Of a DNA stretch of 64,000 nt, positions 27,377-37,039 are shown piece after piece. The notes beneath the pieces are model-generated. The model was given only the letters and a program-made list of their open reading frames with translations. It ran no database searches and was not told the origin of the DNA. Source of the stretch: Sphingobacterium sp. (GTDB lineage: Bacteria; Bacteroidota; Bacteroidia; Sphingobacteriales; Sphingobacteriaceae); assembly GCA_029239355.1 (NCBI GenBank), contig JAQZAZ010000006.1, positions 62,001 to 126,000 of the forward strand. The letters run 5' to 3'. Made by a program: the position numbers and the translations under genes. Numbering within the stretch: position 1 is the first letter of the stretch; every line of letters starts with the position of its first letter.

Positions 27377-27644
27377 AATGTCCGGTGATTGTCTTCAATT
27401 GAATGAGGATACAGCTGCTCACTATCGTCGATCTTATGCTTACATTTTCATCTCGAATTCTAGATGAGCGTACATATATTCTTATTCAAGCATATAGATC
27501 AGCCCCATAATTAAAATACCTTTATATCCAAAAACACAATACTTCGTCAGTTATATTTCAAGTATAAAATGGCTCGTATTGCGTAGTTAATCACTTAACT
27601 GTAATAGGTTTAGTGAGGTTCTTTATATAAAAAGATTGTAGACT

Positions 27645-27974
27645 ATGAACAAAAACCAAATAACGCAAGATCAGCATCAAGGTATGCAGATCATTGCATT
27701 CGCGATTGTACCACAAACGGGCCCGGAGAATCTTCCTAACGATATACCAAATAGTCCAGAAGAAGAATTTCCCGAAAACGAACCCGATGAAGCTCCCGAA
27801 ATGCCGGATCAGGATGATTTAGGCTTTGACGAAGAGGTAGGAATAGAAGGCGAAAATGCATTTCCAGAAATTGATGAACAGGAAATTGGTGAACAGGAAG
27901 AAGCGAATGACGCAGAGGGGCTTCCAGTCCAGCCTCCGGCACCGTCCTCAGACTTAGATGAAACAACTATCTAG
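27645..27974 (+). CDS. Highly acidic, probably disordered small protein
   Basis: 109 residues with about 20 Glu and 10 Asp, only one Lys, no Arg, and many Pro (PEEEFPENEPDEAPEMP). Apart from a short hydrophobic stretch near the N-terminus (MQIIAFAIVP) it should be disordered. No family is recognised. It stands alone, 268 bp after the DUF6695-like gene, and ends at a good terminator. Such composition fits a calcium-binding, chaperone-like or DNA-mimic protein, but none of these is shown. Confidence 0.55.
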   Translation: MNKNQITQDQHQGMQIIAFAIVPQTGPENLPNDIPNSPEEEFPENEPDEAPEMPDQDDLGFDEEVGIEGENAFPEIDEQEIGEQEEANDAEGLPVQPPAPSSDLDETTI

Positions 27975-28003
27975 AACGTCCTTGACATCATCCGACACTG
28001 CAT

Positions 28004-28042
28004 ATGGGCTAACTTTAATATTAGCCCATTGCTTATTTTTTT
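28004..28042 (+). terminator. Intrinsic terminator
   Basis: A perfect 9-bp stem ATGGGCTAA / TTAGCCCAT with an 8-nt loop and a TTATTTTTTT tail. It ends the acidic-protein transcript. Confidence 0.85.
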
Positions 28043-28119
28043 ACTCTATTAATCGGTTATATAGCAAGAAAGAAGTTACTCTAGCGCCTGGTTAGCCTTG
28101 TACATTTATACACAAAACA

Positions 28120-30273
28120 TTAAGCTGAGGTCACTTTAGAATCATGAAGCGCGGCTTCAACTTTTACTTTTTCGAGAAACCTGCTTCGAAAACGTTCTAT
28201 TTGCTGCACATTCTGTATGCCAACTTGAATTGATACAACATAGGCATCTGCCGTAATATCTTTCGTAAGAATCTTCATGGGCTGGCTGCGGTCGATCTCC
28301 GGAAAATCCGCGATTGTGTCTGCTAGCCAGTTTTTCCATTCCTCAATGTCGCGCTCTGTAACAATGGTGAGTTGAAGATTCAATCGGATATCTGATTCTT
28401 CAAATGTCCAATTGACCAAGCGTCCGGATAGGAGATCACCATTAGGGATAATCACTTGCGATCCCTGATCAGTAAGTAAGGTGCTTGATCGGATGCCTAC
28501 TTGCATTACCTGCCCCTTTTTGTCAGCGAGTTCCACATAATCTCCAACTTTAAAGGGACGTTCAAAAACCAATATCACTCCGGATACAAAATTGTTAATA
28601 ATATTTTGTAAGCCTAATCCTATACCGACACTCAATGCCCCTACGATAACAGTGAGTTTGTCAACACCCAGCCCTAAAATACGGATTCCTATCAGAAAAC
28701 CAACGATAAAAATAACGACACGCACGAGCGGCAATAAGGCTGTCCGGCGCTGATTTGTCTTTGCCTCGGACTGATCAAGTAGGTCTTTTAAATTCTTTTG
28801 GATCCAATTTGCTATCCATACGACAACAAAGGCCAAGAGCACGTCACCATAGGAATAAGTAATACTTCCAATTGTATGGTTGCTATGCAGCAAGCGATCA
28901 AAAAGTCGGCGGACCTCACTCGTAATATGCAAGGTATTTGCCCAAATGATGATGACTAAAATAATAGCAAAAAGTCTAATTACGCGATGGAGCGCCGCGA
29001 TCATCTTTTGCTTATCAAATCGGTTAATAAAACGCCCCTCTTTGGCATTCTCATATGAATTAAGCAAATCATGGGACAACATATCCCGAAAAGCATGCAA
29101 GGATAGTGCCTGTAAAAGTCCTACACCAACAGCTATACTGCATGTACGGGCCAAATTTAAAAACCCGAATACATTTAAGATAATAGCAGATATACTAATG
29201 ACAACAAGCCCCCAACGGGCAAAGGGGCGAAGATGATCAAAGTGGACTTTTCCGTCAGTTTTTTGCCCTAATGCCCACAGTAGACGAACCCCAGCCAAAT
29301 TGACCAATATGACGGGAATCCGCGTTATCCAGTCAGTGTCTAAGACCAAATTGGCGATAAGCAAGGCGATGTAATAAAAGAAGACAAATTGCATCATTTT
29401 GATTTTGAGATCAGATAGTTCCGAGCGAATCAGCAGATACAAAAAGCCAAAAATCAGCAAATAACTCAATTCCAGTACAAGTATCGGTACTCTAAAGGAT
29501 GTGAGCGGCAAGAGAATTAGAAAGAAAACAGTGAATTTAAGAATGGGTATCCACCAAGGTTGGTTTCTGTGTAATGGGAGCTTCTCTCCTGCCCCGACTG
29601 CGCGCTTTCGCATTTGATAAAGCCAGTAAAAATAAGCTATACTTAAAATCACGAGCAAAAAGCGGCCGTCCCATGCGCTATCATAATAACGTTGCGATAG
29701 GCCATCCTGCTCCAGATTCTTTTGTATAATATGTTTCCACCGATGCCAAAATGCGATATTTTGCTGCGTCTGAACAACTTTTTGCTGTTGCTGCGTTTTG
29801 GTATTTAAATCCCCCATATCCAGTAGCAACGATTCGATATCCTGCTCTAAAGTAGCTACACTATCTTGAACAGTTTTCCACGCCAAGGCAGTTGAGTCTT
29901 GCGGCACGGTCTGCTTGCGAAGAACGCTTACTTTCCCACGCAAAGATAAGACAGCTGGCTTCACATCCTGGATATAGCTTTGGACTTGCGCTGGCGCTGC
30001 TTTATCCGCCTCACCTCGTTGCCAAGCGATCTTGCGTTTAACACTATCAAAATCTGTATAATATTGATCTAACTCCCCACGCCATTGTTCCAAATAAGTT
30101 CTTGCGGTAGCGAGCGGATTATTGGGTAATGAATCACGGATACTTACCGAATCAGTAGACCTCAAGACAGAGTCAAGTTTTTGGGCAGAAACAATAGAAA
30201 AAAATAAGCTAAGCTGGAGTATCCAACTTAGCCTCAGTATTGGGCAGATTATAGAATTTATTTTCTTTAGCAT
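28120..30273 (-). CDS. Large MscS-family mechanosensitive channel
   Basis: 717 residues. A signal-like helix (ending VSAQ) is followed by a ~170-residue periplasmic segment with coiled-coil character (LEQDIESLLLDMGDL), several membrane helices between ~205 and ~525, and then the MscS core (~530-705): TM3 with the Gly/Ala-rich stretch VGALSVGIGLGLQNI, the FERPFKVGDYVEL beta domain, and a C-terminal cytoplasmic domain. It is an MscK/YbdG-like channel that releases solutes on osmotic downshock. A small lipoprotein gene lies 27 bp upstream on the same strand. Confidence 0.9.
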   Translation of the reverse strand: MLKKINSIICPILRLSWILQLSLFFSIVSAQKLDSVLRSTDSVSIRDSLPNNPLATARTYLEQWRGELDQYYTDFDSVKRKIAWQRGEADKAAPAQVQSYIQDVKPAVLSLRGKVSVLRKQTVPQDSTALAWKTVQDSVATLEQDIESLLLDMGDLNTKTQQQQKVVQTQQNIAFWHRWKHIIQKNLEQDGLSQRYYDSAWDGRFLLVILSIAYFYWLYQMRKRAVGAGEKLPLHRNQPWWIPILKFTVFFLILLPLTSFRVPILVLELSYLLIFGFLYLLIRSELSDLKIKMMQFVFFYYIALLIANLVLDTDWITRIPVILVNLAGVRLLWALGQKTDGKVHFDHLRPFARWGLVVISISAIILNVFGFLNLARTCSIAVGVGLLQALSLHAFRDMLSHDLLNSYENAKEGRFINRFDKQKMIAALHRVIRLFAIILVIIIWANTLHITSEVRRLFDRLLHSNHTIGSITYSYGDVLLAFVVVWIANWIQKNLKDLLDQSEAKTNQRRTALLPLVRVVIFIVGFLIGIRILGLGVDKLTVIVGALSVGIGLGLQNIINNFVSGVILVFERPFKVGDYVELADKKGQVMQVGIRSSTLLTDQGSQVIIPNGDLLSGRLVNWTFEESDIRLNLQLTIVTERDIEEWKNWLADTIADFPEIDRSQPMKILTKDITADAYVVSIQVGIQNVQQIERFRSRFLEKVKVEAALHDSKVTSA

Positions 30274-30300
30274 ATTCTTCTGTTTTCACATCCCTGTTCT

Positions 30301-30510
30301 TTAATCGGTTTTAGCAGGAGAAGGTTGTCTTTGTAGGGAATCGGTACTATCCCTGCCTAGGGAATCATTGGAAGTCACACCTGTATGTCCCTCGTCGACG
30401 CTAGTTGAAGAGTCATAGCTACCATTTGCTTCATTCCCTTTGTTGCTACTATTGCTACATCCCCACAGTCCAAGGGTGGCGGCTAACATCAATAAACCAA
30501 TCTTTTTCAT
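30301..30510 (-). CDS. Small lipoprotein
   Basis: 69 residues: lipoprotein signal MKKIGLLMLAATLGLWGC|SNS, then a Ser/Asp/Gly-rich, apparently disordered tail (DSLGRDSTDSLQRQPSPAKTD). Probably a small surface or periplasmic lipoprotein. It is 27 bp upstream of the mscS-type gene and likely co-transcribed. No function is known. Confidence 0.65.
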   Translation of the reverse strand: MKKIGLLMLAATLGLWGCSNSSNKGNEANGSYDSSTSVDEGHTGVTSNDSLGRDSTDSLQRQPSPAKTD

Positions 30511-30844
30511 TTTTTTTCAGTTTAAGTTTTAATACTATTCGATGATTGAACAGTATAAAAAAAGGAAAGGTTGTCGCAATTTATATTTTGGGTAAAAATA
30601 GCTTATTACAGTAAAAGTACGTACACATAATTAGTAAGTCCATTATTTGGCACGCTCAAGCCTCCTGTCTATGGTAAGGAAGCTGGCTTCTTTGTGAGGA
30701 CGAGGTATATTTTGCAATTATTCAGGCAAATTAGAGGCCTCGAGTGAAATCGATTCATTTCAGTGAATTACTTAAGAATGATAAATCAAGTCCTCCGCAG
30801 TTTCAATTTAATACTGAAAATTGAAAGGATAGGATTTTATCCAA
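30511..30844. other. Intergenic region without a supported gene
   Basis: About 330 bp between the lipoprotein promoter region and the 3' end of the AraC gene. Nothing beyond a short imperfect repeat before the AraC stop is seen. Confidence 0.4.
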
Positions 30845-31651
30845 TTATAGACCAATTAATTTGGAAGGAGATATACCGTAAGCTTTTTTGAAAGCATAAG
30901 AAAAATGTGAAAGATCTCTAAATCCTACTTCCAAGTAGGCTTCAGAAATACGGTATCCCTTTTCAGTAATGAGATAATACGCATCTTCCAATCTTTTCTG
31001 CTGTAGCCACCGACTGGGTGAACTATTGAATACCTTAGCAAAATCTCTTTTAAACGTAGCCAGGCTTCTTCCCGTAAGAAAGGCAAAACGCTCAAGCTCA
31101 ACATTAAATCTGTAATGCCTGTTCATGTAACCTTCAAGATCGATCTTCCCGGGCTCTGCAAAATCAAACAAGACCTCCTTCAATGAAGGGTTTGTCTCCA
31201 GTAATATCATAGCAGCTTCTTTAACCTTCAAAGAAGTAAATATCATTTTTAGCTCATCCTTATCGCCCATATAGGGTTTGATCGAATTCATATAATTCTC
31301 AAACAATATATTGCTTTGTAGCCTAATAATTCTGGGATGATTTGCTCTTGACTGGATTTTAAAATCACATTCATCCGCTAAGCTACGAAGGGTCTCTTGA
31401 TCAAGAAAAATTGAAACGGATTCATATATACCGCCATCAGGTGGATATTTAGTAAATCTAGTCAGCTGGTTCCGTCTTGACAAGCGATAATCGCCAGCCT
31501 CAAATTCATATTTTTCATCACCAATTATATTCTCTGAGCGTCCAGATATTAGATAAGTGAATACATGATCAGCAATAAATTGTTCTCCTTCTCTATGTTT
31601 TGTATCATAGCAGGAATACAGAATATTTTTGTTTGTTGACTTGGTGTCCAT
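30845..31651 (-). CDS. AraC family transcriptional regulator of the aldehyde dehydrogenase
   Basis: 268 residues from MDTKSTNKNI at 31651. The N-terminal domain (~1-150) is an AraC-type sensor; the C-terminus carries the double HTH: 'ERFAFLTGRSLATFKRDFAKVFNSSPSRWLQQ' and 'RISEAYLEVGFRDLSHFSYAFKKAYGISPSKL'. It lies 91 bp downstream of the aldehyde dehydrogenase gene on the same strand. The two tandem 20-bp repeats upstream of that gene are its probable operator. Confidence 0.87.
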   Translation of the reverse strand: MDTKSTNKNILYSCYDTKHREGEQFIADHVFTYLISGRSENIIGDEKYEFEAGDYRLSRRNQLTRFTKYPPDGGIYESVSIFLDQETLRSLADECDFKIQSRANHPRIIRLQSNILFENYMNSIKPYMGDKDELKMIFTSLKVKEAAMILLETNPSLKEVLFDFAEPGKIDLEGYMNRHYRFNVELERFAFLTGRSLATFKRDFAKVFNSSPSRWLQQKRLEDAYYLITEKGYRISEAYLEVGFRDLSHFSYAFKKAYGISPSKLIGL

Positions 31652-31742
31652 CGTTTTATAAATTAGAGTACAAGATCTTTTTCTTATCAATACGCGCTTT
31701 TCGATTGCTTAAGATAGCTTTCTATTTTGATCTCTTCAATAT

Positions 31743-33158
31743 TTAGCTAATCAAAGTCTTTGCTTCTAGGAATTCTTCCAAACCAAAATTTCCATTTTCT
31801 CTTCCAATTCCAGAATTCTTAAAGCCGCCAAAAGGAGCAAGTGGGTCATGCTTGAGTGTATTGATCAAAACTCTCCCCGACTTGACCAGTTTTGCCAGCT
31901 TAACCGCGTGTGCTACTGAGCCAGAGCTGATGTATGTCATAAGTCCATATTCAGTGTCATTGGCCATTGCGATAGCTTCTTGTTCAGTATCATACATAAT
32001 AACAGAAAGTACTGGTCCAAAAATTTCCTCTTGAGCGATCCTCATATTGTTATTGACAGCGAAGAACACTGTTGGCTTGGCATAGTATCCTTCAGCTAGG
32101 CCCTGGGGACGTCCCAAACCTCCGACCACAAGTTCAGCTCCTTCCTCAAGGCCAAGGGCGATATATTGCTGGATGCGATCATACTGTTTATTATTGGCCA
32201 AGGGGCCTAGCTTAAAATCACCTTCTTTGGGATCTCCTACGGTAAAATTTTCAGCTTCCTGGATAATAAGCGCCTTTACTTCTTCAATTCTCGATCGTGG
32301 CACTAACAATCTTGTTCCAGCAATACATGCCTGACCGTTATTCATGAATGCGGCTTGAAGTGCCATAGGTATTGCTTTACAGAAATCGGCGTCCTCCAAA
32401 ATAATATTCGCTGATTTACCACCTAATTCCAAGGTTACTCGTTTCATAGTATCCACTGCTCTCTTGGCTATTATTTTACCAACAACTGTCGAACCTGTAA
32501 ATGAAATCTTGGTTACTTCGGAACTTTCCATAATTGCCTCTGTAATGATTTCGCCTCTACCATTTACCATATTGACCACCCCGCTGGGTAAACCGGCTGC
32601 ATCAATACATTCCATCATAATTTCAGCTTGCCAAGGGCAGAATTCACTGGGCTTCAAAATGATAGTGCACCCCGCGGCAAGCGCTGCCGCTACTTTTAAG
32701 GCTATCGTCCCTGCTGTCGCATTCCAAGGCGTAAATAAGGCAGATACACCAATGGGTTCCTTAAATACTATTGATTCGTTGACTGAAACGGAAAAAGGAA
32801 AGTCTTGCAAGACTTGGATGGTGTCAAGAAATGTTGTGGCTGCAATCATACTCGCCCATTTAGCCCGCTCTCTTGGGGCGCCATATTCTATAATGGTAAC
32901 CTCGATAAGATCATCGATTCTTTTTATAATTTCATCGTGTATGGATCTAAGATATCTTATTCTCTCGCTAATGGTACTTTCTCTATAGGTAACGAACGCT
33001 TTTGAAGCAGCGGCTATAGCGCGAGTGGCATCTAGTTGATCGGCATAAACTAGCTCTGCAATGGCTTGTCCATCCAGTGGACTAATGATTTGTCCCCTTT
33101 CTTTACCATGACTCATGATAAACTGGCCGTCGATATAAACACTTTTTACTGTTTTCAT
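31743..33158 (-). CDS. Aldehyde dehydrogenase (NAD(P)+-dependent)
   Basis: 471 residues, normal family length. Asn146 in TPWNATAG, Glu244 in LELGGKSAN and the nucleophile Cys278 in NNGQACIAG are in place, with the NAD-binding FTGSTVVG and the C-terminal FGGFKNSGIGRE. It oxidises an aldehyde to the acid in the cytoplasm; the subfamily (closest in look to broad-range aldehyde dehydrogenases of the YcbD/GabD side) does not reveal the substrate. It is regulated, most likely, by the AraC gene that follows. Confidence 0.92.
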   Translation of the reverse strand: MKTVKSVYIDGQFIMSHGKERGQIISPLDGQAIAELVYADQLDATRAIAAASKAFVTYRESTISERIRYLRSIHDEIIKRIDDLIEVTIIEYGAPRERAKWASMIAATTFLDTIQVLQDFPFSVSVNESIVFKEPIGVSALFTPWNATAGTIALKVAAALAAGCTIILKPSEFCPWQAEIMMECIDAAGLPSGVVNMVNGRGEIITEAIMESSEVTKISFTGSTVVGKIIAKRAVDTMKRVTLELGGKSANIILEDADFCKAIPMALQAAFMNNGQACIAGTRLLVPRSRIEEVKALIIQEAENFTVGDPKEGDFKLGPLANNKQYDRIQQYIALGLEEGAELVVGGLGRPQGLAEGYYAKPTVFFAVNNNMRIAQEEIFGPVLSVIMYDTEQEAIAMANDTEYGLMTYISSGSVAHAVKLAKLVKSGRVLINTLKHDPLAPFGGFKNSGIGRENGNFGLEEFLEAKTLIS

Positions 33159-33206
33159 ATTTTCTCTTCTTTGTTATTACAAAGTAAGTGTATTTCAGCA
33201 TAGTGC

Positions 33207-33248
33207 GTTTTGTTCAAAAGCTCAATTTGTTTTGTTTAAAAGCTCAAT
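33207..33248 (-). promoter_or_regulatory. Tandem 20-bp AraC-type operator repeats
   Basis: GTTTTGTTCAAAAGCTCAAT (33207-33226) and GTTTTGTTTAAAAGCTCAAT (33229-33248) differ by one base and start 22 bp apart, about two helical turns, as expected for AraC-type dimers on direct half-sites. They sit 49-90 bp upstream of the aldehyde dehydrogenase start. Confidence 0.8.
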
Positions 33249-33395
33249 ACCAAGCATTCTATGGGCGACACTATATCACTAATGACTAGACAATTACACG
33301 TTCACGGAGCCTTTTACCAATAAGACATTATTTCAACCTTGCAGCTAATCAACGGTGATAGGACTTAATAGGAAGATAATCTCTAAATGCCGGCA

Positions 33396-34013
33396 TTACG
33401 CCAAACTGGTTTCTGTGATTAAGCGAAAGGTTAAGTTAACACGGGCTTTCATGATTTTTGAAGATTTTGCGATACGATGTTCCCACATTTCTTGTAAATC
33501 GCCTCTCATAAGCAAAAGTGATCCATGTTTTAAAAGCAGCGAATATTTCTTTGTATGATCGTCGACTTTTCGAAAATCAAAATTACGGGCCTGTCCAAGG
33601 CTTACCGATCCGATGACAGGTCTGTCGCCCAATTCACTCTCTCTATCACGATGCCAAGCAACCGAATCATTGTGATCACGATATAAATTCAATAAGACTG
33701 AATTGAAAGTGCAGTGAAATTGTTCTTCAATGTGGGCTTTCAATTCCTTTAACGGCGTAATCCAAGGATTCACAATAATGGTTTTCCCACCTAGCTGATA
33801 GGTCTTACACTCGTCTCCATACCAAGCAGTCAACCTCGGTGTCAGTATACCTCGATTGTACATCTTTTTTGAAGTCTGCTGCCAAGGTACTTCCCTGATC
33901 AACAAATTGAACAGATCATCTGCTGCTTCTTGCGAAAGGTATGCCGGCTCAAAGTGCAATAGCTCTTCGGGAAAATTATATCCTTCATTTTCAAATAAAC
34001 TCAACTGATCCAT
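33396..34013 (-). CDS. alkB: AlkB-family 2-oxoglutarate/Fe(II) dioxygenase (DNA alkylation repair)
   Basis: 205 residues, the short ALKBH2/3-like bacterial form. Fe(II) ligands His121-x-Asp123 in WHRDRE and His179 in WEHRIAK, and the 2-oxoglutarate Arg191 and Arg197 in RVNLTFR, are all present; the substrate-facing loop 'YRDHNDSVAWH' and 'SLGQARNFDF' fit. It removes methyl groups (1-methyladenine, 3-methylcytosine) from nucleic acid by oxidation. It is a single gene on the minus strand. Confidence 0.93.
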   Translation of the reverse strand: MDQLSLFENEGYNFPEELLHFEPAYLSQEAADDLFNLLIREVPWQQTSKKMYNRGILTPRLTAWYGDECKTYQLGGKTIIVNPWITPLKELKAHIEEQFHCTFNSVLLNLYRDHNDSVAWHRDRESELGDRPVIGSVSLGQARNFDFRKVDDHTKKYSLLLKHGSLLLMRGDLQEMWEHRIAKSSKIMKARVNLTFRLITETSLA

Positions 34014-34234
34014 TTCAATGTTTATCGATAACTATTTTTTGACCTATTAATGCCCCTTCTCACCAAATATTTGGCTTTTTATCTATGTTACCCCATCCTT
34101 CTTTGATGGAACAATTGGGAACAAAGAGCGTTTGCTCAAGTCTCAGTGAACGTGTCAAGCACAGCCGAATGGGCAGGTCCGCAACTTTTTGAAGCGAGAT
34201 CCTTTATCTTTGGCAGCCTTTTACCGCCAGTCTA

Positions 34235-35701
34235 CTATAGATTATTTCTCAAATATCCATGAAAGTTGTCATGAAACTGCAGACCATTGCCCAGTCTATA
34301 TTTACTTAATTTATTGTTTAGCGATAATCCCCAAAGTATGAATTCAATTAGGAAATATTGGTCTTCGGGCTTTGTTTGAGGCTGGTATTGCTGTATCAAT
34401 GCGTGGACGGGTGTTACTTGATCCAAAAGACGCCGATAATCTGTTTCAGAGAGTTCGTCGGACAGTTCAATACCCTCCGACTCTGAGAACCAACGAACAA
34501 TATCATCATACGGATAGCGTTCGTTTTCTTTTTCCAATTTCTCGACTTTGGGAAACAAGATGGGGAATAAACTTTTTACAGCATTTTCGATTAACTGCAT
34601 AGCGACAGTAGCGGCACCTTCTTGTTCGCCTTCGTAAACGAGTTCTACTTTACCCGTTATTGCTGGCACGATCCCCATAAAATCACTCAAGCGAATAGCA
34701 GTGGCTCCCCCGCCGTTTCTAAGCATTCGCAGTTCTGCAGTACTTAATAAATTTTGGAATGCCGTAATGCTCATCCGCGCGCTGACACCACTTTTTTCAT
34801 CTACGTACTCACTATCTCGAGCCTCGAAACTGATCTGCTCAATTAATTCACGCGCTAATTCAGGAACGTATATATGTTCCTTTTGTGCGGCTTCTAAATT
34901 AGCCTCTTGAGCAGTGATTGCCTTCGCTATCTCAACTGACGTAGGATAATGTGTTAAGATCTGTGATCCTATCCGATCCTTCAGCGGCGTAACAATACTT
35001 CCTCTGTTGGTATAATCTTCCGGGTTTGCGGTAAACACAAATTGTATATCTAACGGAAGGCGCAACTTAAATCCGCGAATCTGGATGTCCCCCTCTTGCA
35101 ATATATTAAAAAGTGCAACTTGAATCCGGGCTTGAAGATCGGGCAGTTCGTTGATAACAAATATCGAGCGATTTGCGCGCGGGATCATGCCAAAATGAAT
35201 CACGCGGTCATCGGCATAGCTCAATCTCAAATTGGCCGCTTTGATAGGATCTACATCGCCGATTAAATCAGCTACAGTCACATCTGGTGTAGCAAGCTTT
35301 TCGGCAAAACGGTCACTTCTATGAAGCCAGTTTATCGCTGTATCATCACCATTTTCCTTTAAAAGTTCCACTGCATACCGGGATATAGGTTGATAGGGAT
35401 CATCATTGATCTCTGAGCCTTGTACCACTGGTACATACTCATCCAGGAGATTAACCATAAGCCGTGCTAGCCGTGTCTTAGCCTGACCACGGAGTCCAAG
35501 GAAATTAATATTGTGTTTGGAGAGAATAGCTCTTTCAAGTTCGGGAATAACCGTATCCTCATAGCCATATACGCCCGTAAATACAGTTTCTCTTTTGCTT
35601 ATCTTTGCAATCAGATTTTGCCGTAATTCTTCTTTTATCGTCTTCGGTTTGTAACCTGAAGCTTTCAATGCACCAAATGTTGTAATCTTCGTATAATCCA
35701 T
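34235..35701 (-). CDS. MoxR/ChlI-like AAA+ ATPase
   Basis: 488 residues. Walker A is GLRGQAKTRLAR (about 69-80); the Walker B region reads SIFVINELPDL, with Asn replacing the first acidic residue; sensor 1 is FTANPEDYTNRG. The arrangement and the insert region resemble the magnesium-chelatase I subunit/MoxR clade, which remodel or activate partner proteins. The next gene, 66 bp upstream of the ORF end in the same orientation downstream on the strand, encodes a VWA protein, the usual partner. The C-terminal ~110 residues are a helical lid or extension. Confidence 0.85.
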   Translation of the reverse strand: MDYTKITTFGALKASGYKPKTIKEELRQNLIAKISKRETVFTGVYGYEDTVIPELERAILSKHNINFLGLRGQAKTRLARLMVNLLDEYVPVVQGSEINDDPYQPISRYAVELLKENGDDTAINWLHRSDRFAEKLATPDVTVADLIGDVDPIKAANLRLSYADDRVIHFGMIPRANRSIFVINELPDLQARIQVALFNILQEGDIQIRGFKLRLPLDIQFVFTANPEDYTNRGSIVTPLKDRIGSQILTHYPTSVEIAKAITAQEANLEAAQKEHIYVPELARELIEQISFEARDSEYVDEKSGVSARMSITAFQNLLSTAELRMLRNGGGATAIRLSDFMGIVPAITGKVELVYEGEQEGAATVAMQLIENAVKSLFPILFPKVEKLEKENERYPYDDIVRWFSESEGIELSDELSETDYRRLLDQVTPVHALIQQYQPQTKPEDQYFLIEFILWGLSLNNKLSKYRLGNGLQFHDNFHGYLRNNL

Positions 35702-35766
35702 ATATTCTTATAATGAGGCGCAGAAACCGCGCTAGATTAGTATCGTATTATCGTTAAAGTAATGTT

Positions 35767-36888
35767 TTATCGTATCCTTTTTCTACGATTTTCTTCGTAA
35801 TCCTCAAAAATCATCTGTCCCAAATCTCCAAGTCCTGTGTAATAAGCCTTACCCTGATTTGACGCCGTAAATTCGTCCACAAATAACTGTAGATAGGAAT
35901 CTGAAGTAATCATAAAGGTGGTAATAGGGATGCCCAACTTTCGAGCCTGTGCTGCCATGCTATAGCACTTGCTGGTAATAAATGGATCTAAACCCATTGG
36001 ATTCTTATAATAGGTACCGTCTGGCATGTTTAGACAGCTCGGTTTGCCATCGGTAATCATAAATATTTGCTTGTTTGCATGTCGCTTCCGTCTAAGTATA
36101 TCCATCGCTAACTGTAAGCCAGCAACGGTATTTGTATGAAACGGACCAACCTGCAAATATGGTAGGTCTTTTATAGATATAGGCCATGCATCGTTACCGA
36201 ATACGATGATGTCAAGAGAGTCTTTGGGATACCGTGTGAGAATAAGCTCTGACAAGGCCATGGCCACTTTTTTTGCAGGTGTGATCCGGTCTTCCCCGTA
36301 TAGAATCATGCTATGGCTGATATCGATCATTAACACCGTACTCATCTGCGATTTATACTGTGTATCCTCTACAACTAAGTCATTTTCTGATAACGCGAAC
36401 TCTCCTATACCATGATTAATCTGTGCATTCTTAAGGCTCTCCGTTAATGCTATTTTCTCTAAGCTATCTCCATACTGATAACTTCTAAAATCGCCCATAT
36501 TTTCGTCGCTACGCCCTTGGTGATTCGTCTTATGATTGCCAGAATTTCCTTTTCGCATCTTTCCAAAAATCTGATCCAACGCATTCTGTCGCAAAGCTTT
36601 TTCCAACTTCGAGGTGATGTCTACGCTGCCGTCGCCACCAAACTCCAATCTCTCCCTGATGTATCCTTTATTCTTTAGATCTGCAATAAAATCATCTATC
36701 GTGTAATCTGGAGTGGTCAGTTTGAACTCTCTATCCAATTGACGTAACCAATCAATGGCCTCATCAAAATCGCCCGCAGTATGCGTAATCAGCTCTTTGA
36801 AAATACTAAATAATTTATCAAAAGGAGTTTGAAACGGTTCCTCATATTGCGTAAAGAAAAAACCTCTATTTCGTTTCGTGCTTTCCAT
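35767..36888 (-). CDS. VWA-domain protein (ChlD/CoxE-like) paired with the AAA+ ATPase
   Basis: 373 residues. The N-terminal ~170 are helical and charged, with a Gly/Asn-rich linker (GNSGNHKTNHQGRSDENMG). Residues ~180-360 form a VWA domain with an intact MIDAS: DISHSM, the Thr in the second loop, and TDGKPS. It ends in a basic tail (EENRRKRIR). It is transcribed first, 65 bp before the ATPase. MoxR/VWA pairs act as metal-ion or cofactor insertases or chaperones; the client here is unknown. Confidence 0.85.
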   Translation of the reverse strand: MESTKRNRGFFFTQYEEPFQTPFDKLFSIFKELITHTAGDFDEAIDWLRQLDREFKLTTPDYTIDDFIADLKNKGYIRERLEFGGDGSVDITSKLEKALRQNALDQIFGKMRKGNSGNHKTNHQGRSDENMGDFRSYQYGDSLEKIALTESLKNAQINHGIGEFALSENDLVVEDTQYKSQMSTVLMIDISHSMILYGEDRITPAKKVAMALSELILTRYPKDSLDIIVFGNDAWPISIKDLPYLQVGPFHTNTVAGLQLAMDILRRKRHANKQIFMITDGKPSCLNMPDGTYYKNPMGLDPFITSKCYSMAAQARKLGIPITTFMITSDSYLQLFVDEFTASNQGKAYYTGLGDLGQMIFEDYEENRRKRIR

Positions 36889-37039
36889 GCATTCACTTTT
36901 ATTTTGATGAAGAAGCTATCCGCATAGTTGAAATCGGAATAGCTTCATTAAGTGAATTTACGAAATAATAATCCTTATTAAGAGCCTGACATTCGTATAA
37001 CAGAAAAACTGATTATCGCATGACAACAAACGATCCCAT

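Noticed and set aside
32464-32988. 174-aa plus-strand ORF opposite the aldehyde dehydrogenase
   Set aside because: Antisense shadow of a clear aldehyde dehydrogenase; its length reflects codon use of the real gene.
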